A stretch of DNA of 64,000 nucleotides from Lepas anatifera (lineage: Eukaryota; Arthropoda; Thecostraca; Lepadidae). The stretch is taken from positions 369,501-433,500 of the forward strand of contig JAOTON010001930.1 of NCBI GenBank assembly GCA_034440635.1. Direction: 5' to 3'. Below, piece by piece: positions 20,411-31,439 of this stretch (the stretch's first letter is position 1; every line of letters starts with the position of its first letter). The position numbers were made by a program, and so were the translations under genes. The notes under the pieces were generated by a model. It saw nothing but the letters and a program-made list of their open reading frames with translations. It searched no databases and was not told the origin of the DNA.

Positions 20411-21927
20411 CACTGTAAAAAAGATGCATTTTATCGCAATCTGCTATGATAGATTTCCGTATAAAAGAATTATAAGCGTATTCTGGAGTAAGTTTTCTTT
20501 CGGAAACATTTCCCGCCATGGATAAGAGAATACGTTTCGTATGCTGCTAGGAGTATGTTATGAATTCTGTGTTCAAATGAATTTAGCTATACGTTCATTT
20601 CGATATCAGCCTACTGGCACAATATAAACCGTAAACTGCCAGGCGTATATTATGTCATGTGGTTTCCAAATGTTTTTTGGTATCCGCTCCTTTGGGTATC
20701 AGCCTACTGACGCTATAAAACTTGTTGGGAAATGCGTTTTTCCGCCATTTTTTTGTTCACCAACACCCGCCACGACCGCCGTATTGAATTCAGTTCTTCG
20801 CACGCTTCCTTTGTGGTGTCAGGTAAGAGCAATCGTTGGGGGAAGAAATTTCATTGAATCCTGTTGATAAGCGTTGAACTTTTGCTACCAAAGCCTTTAA
20901 GGGTGGCCATGAATGCTGTGATCAAGGGTGTATGCTATAGAATTTCAAGCGGGAGGGACGGAGGCCGCATTGAGGGGTGGGGTTGCGGTAGCTCCTCCAA
21001 GCCCCCTCAAACTGTTAGTTTTCAATGTTTCGAGGCCAGGCAGGGATATGGCAAGGTTGCATTGGCAATAGCTACCACAGTAGTAAACGCCCGCAGTAGT
21101 TTCCCAGTCCCGGAAAAACTCCAGGAACAGTTGTCACATTTCACCACTGCATAAGTGGATGAAGGCAGAGGATACTCTGAAAGCTGCTGTGTTGTCGCTG
21201 CTACGTCGCGTCGCTGATGACATATACCTTTGTTCCTTCCTGTTATATTGTCTCGCGCTGTGTTATGTGGCAAAGGTACAGTGCTGGTAAATACAGCTCC
21301 CACATTGTTCGAGTAACCAATCTCCTCTTGCAACGGCAGCAGTAACTAATACATACAAAGGTATTGAACATAATTAAACGATAGTCAGCTTACCCGCGGC
21401 GGAACTCTGTCTTATGATCCTATTATCGGTGACCTGACGTGACCTGAAAGTCTTAAGGTCTTGGGGGTTTGCAAATTTCATCCGAATAATGTATGGTATC
21501 CGGATATTAAAATACGGTTTCTCCGCATTTTGCTTCCGGATACTGAAATCCAGATTGCAATATCCGCCCATGTATCCGGATATTTAAATATCCGGATACA
21601 CGGCGTATACTGGAATGATGTGCAAATTTCATCCCGATAATGACCGATATCCGAATAGTTGAATATGTTTCTCCCTTATTTTAGTGTCCGGATACGGAAA
21701 TCCGGATTCCACTATCTGCCTTGCATCATAATCGGGGTATTTCAGAATCCGGATAATGAGAGGTATCCGGATATCAGAATCCATTTTTTATTCTGGAGGC
21801 CCGTTACCTTCTTCACGTATCCGTCTCTGCATTCTATCATAAGGGTAGCAAAATGAACCGTTTATTATCCGGATAAAATTCGCACATCACTCCAATATAC
21901 AAAACGTATTCTCATTTTTTTACAGTG
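20411..21927 (+). mobile_element. Unclassified terminal-repeat element, complete copy
   Basis: Begins CACTGTAAAAAA and ends with the inverse TTTTTTTACAGTG, about 1.5 kb, apparently flanked by TA on both sides. No coding capacity. The right 450 bases are packed with TATCCGGATA-type palindromes. A CACT terminus is reminiscent of CACTA-type ends, but the target-site duplication does not fit clearly, so the superfamily is left open. Confidence 0.7.
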
Positions 21928-22802
21928 TAGCAGGCCGTGCCGAGTTGGTTTTGTTCTCCTGTGGTAGACTCTCATTTTGTCACTCAGATCTCTGAATCTT
22001 ACTAGAATGGAACCCTTTTTTGAAGCCTATGGCAGGCAGTGATGGCATAATTGCCAATAATGCTACCTAAAAAGTCCTGGAGGAGCCTCAAAGTTACCTG
22101 CCTGATGTTTTCATTTTCTGTTGGTGCAGGAACTGCTCTACCAGATAGCACGAGAGAAATTTCCTCCCATACTAGTCAAGAGATTCAAGTCTCTCAGCAG
22201 TGGCACGCTCTTTCTCGATCAATTTTTCATGATCGGAAAGAACAGACTCAAGCAACTTCTCCCCCGAACTTTCTAGGTCTGTATTTTTGTTTACTTTAGT
22301 TGAAGATGGTCAATATTCTCTTTAAAGTTGTTTTTAGGCGGCATGTTTGCAGGGTCAAGAACCACTTATCCCCAAATTGTGGCTGGAGGGGCCTTCTGGT
22401 CTCGGGCGGGAGACGAAACAGGAGCAAGATGCCTAGTTACCACCCAAGATACCTTTAGTTAAAGGTACATTCAAGAGGGATTCCTCCACGCCCGAGTGAC
22501 GTCACACGGGCGTGGAGGAATTCCTTCACTGCTGAGCCGTGTTTTAAACTGCTGCTAATGACACTTCCCGCTTACGAATTGGTGAGAAAACGTGGTAATC
22601 CAGTTTATCCCAAATGTAATGAATAAGCATTTTACTTTCGACTCTTGGCCTCTTTTTGCAAACTTTGGAAATTTAATAATTCAATTTTCCAATGCTATAT
22701 GTTTCTAGGTGTTACGTCACATCCGGTGGTCTGCGCTTGCTGTTGAAGGGGGCTGGTTACCACCGGGGATGGAGGTCGAGTTAATTACAAGTGTCTGGTT
22801 CA
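21928..22802. other. Unassigned spacer with a small CRE hairpin
   Basis: No convincing gene. The open frame at 22051-22299 has no recognised domain. A 14-bp perfect inverted repeat (ATTCCTCCACGCCC, 22480-22493 and 22508-22521) encloses a loop with TGACGTCA (22497-22504). Confidence 0.4.
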
Positions 22803-23745
22803 ACTGTAAAAACTGATGCATTTTATCGCAGTTTTGCTATGATCCATTTCCGTATAAAATAATTATAATCGTATTCCGGAGTGAGTTTTCTTTCGGAAAT
22901 AATTCTCGCCATGGATAAAAGAATACGTTCCGTATGCTGCCAGGAGTATGTTATGAATTCTGTGTTTAAATGTATTTAGCTATACGCCCATTTCGATATC
23001 AGCCTACTGGCAGAATATAAACCGCATACTGCCAGGCGTATATTATATCATGTGGTTTCCAAATGTATTTTGGTATCCGGTCCTTTGGGTATTAGCCTAC
23101 TGACACTATTTAAAACTGATTGGTAAATGCGTTTTTCCGCCATTTTTTGTTCACCGACGCCCGCCACGACCGCCATATTGTATACTGATCGTCACAACTT
23201 CCTTCGTGGTGTCAGATAAGAGCGATCGTTCGGGAAGAAATATCACTGAACCTATTGATAAGTGTTGAATTTTTGCTACCAAAGCCTTGATGGTGTCCAT
23301 GAATGCTGTGATCAAGGGTGTATGCCATAGATTTTCAAGCGGGAGGGACGGAGGTCGCATTGAGGGGTGAGGTTGTGGTAGCTCCTCCAAGCCCCCTCAA
23401 ACTGTTAATTTTCAATGTTTCAAAGCCAGGCAGGGATGTGGTAAGTTTGCATTGGCAATAGCTACAAGAGTAGTAAACGCCCGCAGTAGCATCCCAGTCC
23501 CGGAAAAAATCCAAAAACAGTTGCCACGCTTCGCCACTGCATGAGCGGATGGAGGCAGAGGGCATGCTGAAAGCTGCTGTGGTGTCGTTGATACGTTGCG
23601 TCGCTGACGACATATACCTTTGTTCCTTCCTGTTATATTGTTTCGCGCTGTGTTATGTGGAAAAGGTACAGCGCTGGTAAATACAGCTCCCACATTGTTT
23701 GAGTAACCAATCTCTTCTTACAACGGCAGCGGTAACTAATACATA

Positions 23746-24745
23746 CAGGGTAACCAAAAAAACAGTCATCACCAAAAGTCAAATAACGTCCACAGTCCTA
23801 TTTTGATCATCACCAAACTTCATCCAAATTATGGCAAGGCCATGTGCTCAGCATCCACCAACTTTCAAGTTCCTGGCTTAAAAACTCGTTTTTTCACTGG
23901 TGCTTCAAGATGTGCTCCAAATGAGCCCCCCGCCGCCGCAGGCGGTGACAAAAAAACAGCCATCACTAAAAGTCAAATAACGTCCAAAATTTTATTTTGA
24001 TCACGATAAAACTTCATCCACATTATGACACGGCTATGTGCTTAACATCCACCAACGTTCATGTTTCTGGCTTAAAAACTCGGCTTGTTACTGGCGCTTC
24101 AAGATGTGCTCCAAATGAGACGCCCCCCCGCCGCTGCAGGCACACTTGGATCCGGCGGGCGAAGTTCTCGATGACCCGCCCGCATTCCTCCTTCGGGACC
24201 GCTCTTATAGCTACTGTGATGGCTGTCTTCAGGGCAGTACTGGTCTGTGGGCTAGTTTCATACACCCTGTCCTTCAGGCTCCCCCACAGATAAAAAATCT
24301 GGGGTTTCAAGTCCGGTGAATGCGGTGACCACTCGGGGTCACACCTGCGGTTGATCAGTCCGTGAGGGAAACGTTGCCGTAGCCATGCCAGTGATTCGTT
24401 TGAGGTGTAGGGGTGGCGTCATCCTGTTGCAACCACTGGATGGCCTTGACGACCCCTCTCCGTCATCCAAGTGCTGTCCAAAACTCGCCTAGCACCTGGA
24501 CATACCACTCGGTGTTGATTGTCACAGACTTGCCGGATCCAAGTGTGCCTGCAGCGGTGGGGGGCTCACTTGGAGCACATCTTGAAGCGATAGTAAAAAT
24601 CAGAGTTTTTAAGCCAGAGGTTTGAAAATTGGTCAATGCTGAGCACATAGCCTCGTCATAATGTGGATACAGTTTGGCGATGATCAAAATAAAAGTGCAG
24701 ACGTTATTTGACTTTTGGTGATGACTGCTTTTTTTGGTCATCCTG
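23746..24745 (-). mobile_element. Tc1/mariner element, exactly 1,000 bp, with decayed transposase
   Basis: Termini CAGGGTAACCAAAAAAAC and, inverted, CAGGATGACCAAAAAAAG extend into about 45-bp terminal repeats. TA flanks both ends (23744-23745 and 24746-24747). The empty site is seen at about 21345. On the minus strand a mariner transposase can be read in pieces: KSVTINTEWYVQVLGEFWTA near the N-terminal side, a QQDDATP-type catalytic stretch, then SPDLKPQIFYLWGSLKDRVY and CGRVIENFARRIQVCLQR before the C terminus. One frameshift splits the catalytic stretch, and the left part is an extra inverted repetition of subterminal sequence (AAGATGTGCTCCAAATGAG occurs at about 23900 and 24100). Confidence 0.85.
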
Positions 24746-24976
24746 TACATAGGTATCGAATATAATTAAACGATAGTCAGCTTAAACGCGGCGGAACTCT
24801 GTCTCATGAACCTACTATCGGTGAACAGACGTGACCTGAACGTTTTGAACGTCTTGGGCGTTTGCAAATTTCATCCCAATAATGTATGGTATCCAGATAT
24901 TAAAATAAGGTTTCTCCGCATTTTGGTTTCCGGATACTGAAATCCGGATTGCAATATCCACCATGTATCCGGATAT

Positions 24977-25820
24977 TTAACACGCGCATTGACGAGGGGG
25001 CGGGTACCCGCCCCTCGGGTTTTTCAGAGATAGCAGAAAAACGGCGGCGCTACGCGCCGCCGTACCTGGCATACCTTTCCCCTCATCATTTTTGCAACAT
25101 TGTGAAAATTTAAAGGTTAGGTCATTTCAGGTCAGGTCACCAGTACAGGTCAAGTGATCTGACCTCAAAAAAAGTTTAAGATAGCATAAGTCGGAGCAGG
25201 GTGAACTTATCCGATTGAAACTCATATCACACTTTGGGCCCAACGAGTTCTCTAAAATACGGTCCAGTATTTTTGATATCGATGACCTCAGGTCACGTAG
25301 GAGGCATGACCTCTCCATTAGAAATACATGGGAAAAATGGTTTTTACTGTATAACTCAGTAATAGATAGTGTTAGAGCGTTTATTTTAGCTGCATTAGAC
25401 TTGCCTTGGCTTTGCAGTTCTAATGATATGCATTTTGTATAATTTGACTCTGACCTGACCTCAGGTCAGGTCAAATACTTGATTTGACCAAGCAAGGTCA
25501 AATTATATATCATTCGATTCGGCTTGCTGCGAGGATTCATACAGTTTAAGTCGTTTTGCTCTATCTTGTCTTGTTCAGATGTAATGGCCAAAAAACTTAA
25601 TTTACATGTTATCCCTATGACGGCATGTTTTGACCTCTCGTGACCTTAAATGTGACCTGACAAAAATAGTCCAATATTTTCGATGGAGAAGTGGATGGGC
25701 TACCCAACACCGTTTACCGTTTTTTGCTACCTACCGTGGTTCTCGAGATCTTAGGGGGCGGGTACCCGCCCCCCTCGTCAAAGCGAAGGTGGCTCAGACC
25801 CCCGTCAATGCGCGTGTCAA
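24977..25820. mobile_element. piggyBac-like nonautonomous element, copy 3
   Basis: TTAA at 24977-24980; the matching right site has mutated to TCAA (25817-25820). Ends CACGCGCATTGACGAGGGGG and, inverted, CACGCGCATTGACGGGGGT. The empty site GATATTTAAATATCC is seen at 21585-21599. The interior has AGGTCAGGTCACC and its inverse. Confidence 0.9.
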
Positions 25821-26161
25821 ATATCCGGATACACGGTGTATACTGGAAGGATGTGCGAATTCCATCCCGATAATGACCGATATCCGAATAGTTGAATACG
25901 TTTGTTCCTTATTTTAGTATCCGGATATGGAAATCTGGATTCCATTATCTGCCTTGCATCATAATCGGGGTGTTTCAGAATCCGGATAATGAATGGTATC
26001 CGGATATCAGAATACATTTTTTATTCTGGAGGTCCGTTACCTTCTTCAAGTATCCGTCCCTGCATTCCATCATGAGGATAGCAAAATGAACCTTTTATTA
26101 TCCTTATAAAATTCGCACATCAATATACAATATACAAAACGTATTCTCATTTTTTTACAGT

Positions 26162-27004
26162 TTGGGATAATTGCCACTGAAATTAGTTCAGCTGAAAGAA
26201 GCCATGGATTTTCCTCCTTGATTAAAGAGCAACAGTCATAACACTACCCTTAACGATCACTTATCATGAAAAAATACAGAGATGACTCAGCCGTAACTAA
26301 ATAAATCTTTGCTATTGTGTGCCACATCAGAATGAGGCAAAACCGCAAGCTCTTCAGCGCTTCAGCAAAAATGGCGCCTACAAAGTGTTGGCCACCAAGA
26401 CAAGTACCTACATGGTTTTCGCGACACCGCGAGTTGTGTAGTTAATATTGGAAAATTGTAAACTTATCTGCTAGATGCGCAATTTTTGTCTGATAATAAG
26501 TGAATTTCAATGTCCATTTGTGTGTAGTGTGTGCAAATGATGTGTGTGGTGTGAAAATGATGGCGCTTTGAAGAAGCGTCCACCCCTCACTAAAGAAAAT
26601 ATACGAAGATTTGAGTGTTTCTTTCGTGAATCTTGATTTAATATTTTCTCCATATAGACAAATCATGATTGTGTGATGATTGTCCTTATTTAGTGTCAGT
26701 CCTTTACTTCTGGGTTAGGGTTAATGTCTGAGGATTTTGAATAGTGCGAACAAATTTGGCGGGAAAGAAGGGCGGATATTGGCGAGGCCAGGGCCGGAGC
26801 TCTCAGGAGAGGTGTTGACAGGGCGACGGTCACAGCTCCAAGGTTGAATATCCCTAAGTCCTTTATGCTCACCACCCACCTTTCCGTGTCCATCACTAAG
26901 GCTGAGGGCGAAAAGGCAACAAAAACAAACACGAAACTGACGCGGCGCATACGATACCTAAACGCAAAACGCCTCTGGCTATACCAGCCGTTGGTCTCTT
27001 AAGC
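26162..27004. other. Unassigned sequence
   Basis: AT-rich, then mixed. The minus open frame at 26950-26696 has no recognised domain and I do not call it a gene. Confidence 0.3.
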
Positions 27005-27440
27005 CGAGGTCACAGACCTTAGGTGACCTTTCAAAGGTCACGGGTCAAACTTTTGTTATCAACTTCCGAAATGGGCTAAGTGCAAGTCATAACCGATGTT
27101 TGAAGTTGATTCCATCAATACATACTGAGAAAAGCTCATTTTGGGATTTCTCCCATGCATTTGCAATAGAGAGGTGCTCTGTATGGTCATGCTCATGGTC
27201 ATGGGCATGCTCTGTACATGACCTTAGCTTACCAGTATCGAAAATCCCGGAACATCTATTGCAGCTCTTGGTGGGCCTGGGCCCGGTATGTGGTATGAGT
27301 TTCAACTTGATCATGTAACCTTCTTTTTAATTAAGCAGTCCTAACAATTTTTAGGTGAGGTCATTTTACCTCGCCTGGTGACCTTACCTAGAATGACCTT
27401 GAGTTAAAATTTTCAGAAAATATGTAAAATGATAAATTAT
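27005..27440 (-). mobile_element. Fragment of the piggyBac-like MITE family
   Basis: Reverse-complement match to the left half of copy 1 (about 5770-6170), including the block around TTGAAACTCATACCACATA and TCAACTTCAAACATTGG. It is truncated at both sides and has gained a local CATGGTCATGGTCATG-like repeat near 27190. Confidence 0.8.
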
Positions 27441-27569
27441 CCGAACGAGGCTTAATCTGGCTAGCCACCTTCTCGACCGCCCAGTAGCCGTACGGACTAT
27501 GATTCTCTATTGGCAGGCTTCAAAGTACCTAGCCTAAAATATCGCCTGACTCAACACGACCTGACATTT

Positions 27570-28985
27570 CTTCATAAGCTTTATTATCTTGTATCTTGTA
27601 TTAATCGCCAACAGGTATTTATGAGTGTAACCCAATAACAGGCGAAGTCAGGATAAAAATAAACCTAAAATACATACAATACATGGCCACAATTAAAACG
27701 TCGTACGGTTAAAACAAAAACAAGCACAGATACAACTTCAAGGTGGCACTAATCGGGTCGCCGTGTACACAGAAATCTCCTTTTTAATCTGCCGATTGGA
27801 ACCACTAGCATGTCGCTCCTCGGTGAAAATGTCAGAAAATCATTAGCAATGAGAGGAGCTCGCAATGAGATAGGATGAGATGAGCAATAAGCAATGGGAT
27901 GAGACCTTTAAAAATCTTGCGTATAAATAAAATATCAAATTGATCGCACCTCGCCTGCAGTGATCAAACACCGTAAAACATCATCCACTGATTATATTCA
28001 AGAGACGGGCAGGCAGGTCTAGTATGGTTTGAAAGCCACCTGAGAAACCTGTGCTGAGCCCTCTCAATGCAAACGAGGTGACACTTCGCCGCTCCCGCCC
28101 AGATGACCGAACAATATTCTAAGCTGGAGCGAATGTTTGCATTAAAGGCGGATATTGCGGCATGTTTATCCATTTTATAACGGGGAGAAGCAGACTGCAA
28201 GGATCGAATGAGTAAACCGAGTACCCTGTTGGCCTTAGAAACCGTCGTATCAATGTGATTCAAAAAGGTGAGCTTTTGGTCGAGAATTACTCCTAGTTCG
28301 CAGATTGTGGTCACGTTTTTAAGAACTGTGTCGTGGATTTTATAAGCCGAATCAATAGGGCTTCGCTTAAGTGTAATTTTGAAACCTTTGCACTTCGAGG
28401 CATTCAATTTCAATTTCCAGTCTGCCACCCACCGGGTCACTGAGTCTAGATCTGTCTGTAATGCCAGGATTTCCTGTTGGGATTTGATTTTGTGGAAAAT
28501 TTTGAGGTCATCCGTAAAAAGTAGGCAGTTTGTTTTAACTAAGCGTGACAAACCGTTCATAAAGAGAGAGAAAAAACAATAGGGACATATGCCCTCCCTC
28601 TGGTGTGCCTGAGATCACTGGTTCCCATTCTGACACCTTCCCGTTTAAAACCTCTCTCTGCTTTCGTTTATCCAAATATGATGCCAACCAATTCAACGCT
28701 TGACCGCTGACACCGTACATGCATTGCAACTTATATAACAAAAGGCGATGGTTGACACTCTGGAAAACACTGGAACAGTAAAGAGTTGGGTGCCTTCTGA
28801 AATGGCCTTCCACTCGTGCGATAGAAAAGACGCAATATTGGTCATGGAAAATAGATTGTCCCGGCCTGTTTCCGTCCTTCAGCCTACATAACCTTTGAGA
28901 CCATCGCATGCTCTGACGGTATGGGCCGTACGCCGGGCGCCTGTAAACACGGTGCAACGTAGCCTTTTTACACGAGTACATACCT
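27570..28985 (-). mobile_element. Jockey-like LINE, 5'-truncated
   Basis: Minus-strand reverse-transcriptase remnant. 28981-28535 keeps VNHRLLLYKLQCMYGVSG and a degenerate template-grip motif (SGTPEGGHMSLLFF). 28560-27964 holds the catalytic LLFTDDLKIFHKI (Ala replaced by Thr in the usual FADD), then SKCKGFKITLKRSP, LGVILDQKLTFLNHI and SLEYCSVIWAGAAK. Past a stop at 27964 the C-terminal reading continues (SLQARCDQFDILF) and decays. The 3' end, near 27570-27590, has an AAGATACAAGATAATAAAG tail. No endonuclease remains. Confidence 0.8.
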
Positions 28986-29101
28986 TCTGTGTGTTAAATT
29001 TTCCAAAATCTCGTAGGGACGTTCGATGTTTTCCCTAATCCATAGTGTTCGTAGAAAGGCAACACCATAAAACTATCGTATTCCCTAGTGTATTTTTTAC
29101 A

Positions 29102-30104
29102 TTAACCCTCGCCTCAGTTTGGGGGGTGTTTGAACACCCCCTCGGATTTTTCCGGTGACACGAGAAAACAGCACCGCGGAGCGCCTCCATACTTACCGCG
29201 CCTTGTTCTTGATCAATTCTGCAACTTTCCCAAAAAATTTTAAGGTTGGATCATCTCAGGTCATGTCACCAGTGAAGGTCAAGTGACCATCTCCAAAAGT
29301 AATTAAGGTGGCAAAGTAAAAGGGGGGCGAATCTCTGGGATTGAAACTTACACCACAAAACAGCCCCACCGAGCGCTACAACATATGTTACAGGATTTTT
29401 TTAATTGATGACCTTAGGTCAAGTACGGACCATAACCTCTACATTAGAAATACATGGGAAAACAAAAATTGGGCTGTATTTGAGTACATACGGCTGAGAA
29501 TACCTTCATATTACCAAAATCGTACAATTTTGTGCCCATTTCTAGGTTAATGTAATTTTTCACCTGTGACCCCTGGGAGGTCATCTGGGCCACCCTAAGC
29601 AGTTTTCAGAATTAGGTCAATAACTTTGCATGAAATGATGATACCGCTTTTATTTGGATATAATTGTGTTCGGATTTCTATTGCGAGTCAAATGATATAC
29701 ATATCAACTATGCTAGGTAAAAAAGTGACCTTAACCTGACCTGCTGGCCTGAGGTCCAATAACATTTGTGTTTTGACCTAGTATGGCCATATTGTATATC
29801 ATTCGATTCGCTGTGACGAGAGGAAGCGAATGGTACCTATAAAACTATTTTAACTTGGCTCTTTCAGACTAAAGACCTCAAAAACTTTGCTAAAAATACC
29901 AAATTATTTGACCTGCCATGACCTCAATATTGACCTGAACCTAAAAATAAATTCATATAGTTTCTTCATGAATTCGTAAGAGCTATTAACCAGCTTTTGC
30001 GTATTTTCGGTATCCCATATAAAAGCCGAGTTCGAGGGAGGGGGTGTTCAAACCCACCCCACCAGGGTGAAGGTGGCTCGGAGGCCCACCGGGGCGCGGG
30101 TTAA
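29102..30104. mobile_element. piggyBac-like nonautonomous element, copy 4
   Basis: TTAA at 29102-29105 and 30101-30104. Ends CCCTCGCCTCAGTTTGGGGG and, inverted, CCCGCGCCCCGGTGGGCCT. The internal inverted arms GTGTTTGAACACCCCC / GGGGGTGTTCAAAC and the AGGTCA-rich interior match the rest of the family. It lies about 430 bp upstream of the cuticle gene's TATA box. Confidence 0.85.
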
Positions 30105-30530
30105 AAACTGTTTCGTGTATAGCTTTTGTATGTTTGTGTTACATTCGACTGCACCCTTATTTGGGCTATTTGACCTCTTCGTGTAAGAAAATACAAATAC
30201 GGAAATACAAAATATATAGTATTCATAGTTTTTCCCCAAATTCAATACCGGGTTCGAAGCAGTAAGCCAAATAAAACACTATCTTTGTAGCACTACAAAG
30301 TCATAGCTTTTTATATGGATGATTAAAAAAGTTCTAGTCTAATCCTGCCAGAATAGGACTGGTATTTAGAACACACAGGAACAATTGAGTCTGACTGCTC
30401 TAAAATAGGTGTAACTTTAGTATGAGCGTTGTCATCAGTGGTAGAGACGACTACTCTGGTCTAAAACAGGTTTCCTCGGCACTCGGCACACGCAACAGCA
30501 ATCTGGTTAATGAGGATTGACGTGGGCAGG

Positions 30531-30537
30531 TATAAAA
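30531..30537 (+). promoter_or_regulatory. TATA box of the cuticle protein gene
   Basis: TATAAAAG lies 51 bases before the ATG at 30582. With a start site about 30 bases downstream the 5' UTR would be only about 20 bases. An in-frame ATG at 30558 would then be at or before the start of transcription, so 30582 is preferred. Confidence 0.8.
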
Positions 30538-30581
30538 GGGCCCAACCGGCGACAACCATGACCACTCTCACAACGGCAACC

Positions 30582-31407
30582 ATGAAGCTCGTAAGTACTG
30601 CTATCCCTTTAGCAACTTCCCTGAAGAAGCTTTTGATTTTTTTTACTCAAACGAAAAAGCGAATGAGTAGATTTAAAAAAGTCAATGAAGGGATTAGAAA
30701 AGAAGATTCTTGATACAGTTAATTGTAATTTTAATTTGCGCGGTGGTACAAAGATAAAGGTGTACTTGACCTTCATATTAAAAACAATTGTTTCCAATTC
30801 TACCAGTCGTTCCATCAGAATAACTCGTACTTGAATGAATTCACTTAGCCTCCATTTTGGGTTTGAGGTGGACCAATCGTTAGCTATACTCTGTTTTGCT
30901 ATTCATGATCTGATTGTTGCAGGTCATCGTTCTGCTCTTTGCCGCCGTGGCTCTAGCCCGCCCACAGTCCGAGAAGGACGCTGAGATCATCACTCAGAAA
31001 TATGAGCGGAGAGCCGGGCGGTTATTCGACAGTGGGTGAGTGCAACAATTTAATCTCAGTTTTCAGTGATCAATGCAGAATGTAAAGCTATCGTCCGCTC
31101 CAAATAGGCACACTCAAAACCAGCCAAGGCGAGCATAGAAAATTAATTTTTAAATACTTAATTATAAGTTTGTAGGGACGCTATGAGGCCTGGGTCTCAA
31201 CATAATTTTAAAATATGTTGCCAAGTATGAAGAAAGTACTTAATATTTTAACACAAAACCTTCACAAAGCTGCTCCTTGACCTAGCAGTCTGCAAAGTGT
31301 GCCAGTAGGCCAGACAAGATGCACAGGCCATTTAAAATGTTTGTTCAAATCTGACAAAAGGAAGAAAAACGCACCCATCCCTGCCGCACAGCTACCTCTC
31401 ACCTCTC

Positions 31408-31439
<32 letters not shown>

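Larger units (their letters stand above)
22803..26161 (+). mobile_element. Second copy of the terminal-repeat element, doubly interrupted
   Basis: Starts ACTGTAAAAACTGATGCATT and ends TTTTTTTACAGT, collinear with 20411-21927. It is interrupted by a mariner element (23746-24745) and a piggyBac-like MITE (24977-25820). Removing both restores collinearity with the first copy. Confidence 0.85.

Noticed and set aside
19600..21330. Frames such as 21022-21333 (-) and 23412-23693 (-) as a conserved protein family
   Set aside because: They are the same part of the repeated non-coding element, with stops in other copies and no domain.
21485..21910. CRISPR-like array
   Set aside because: Words are 8-10 bases, palindromic and irregularly spaced in a eukaryotic transposon.
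30558..30584. Upstream in-frame ATG (30558) as the cuticle gene start
   Set aside because: It lies only 27 bases from the TATA box, at or before the likely transcription start, and would put eight polar residues before the signal peptide.
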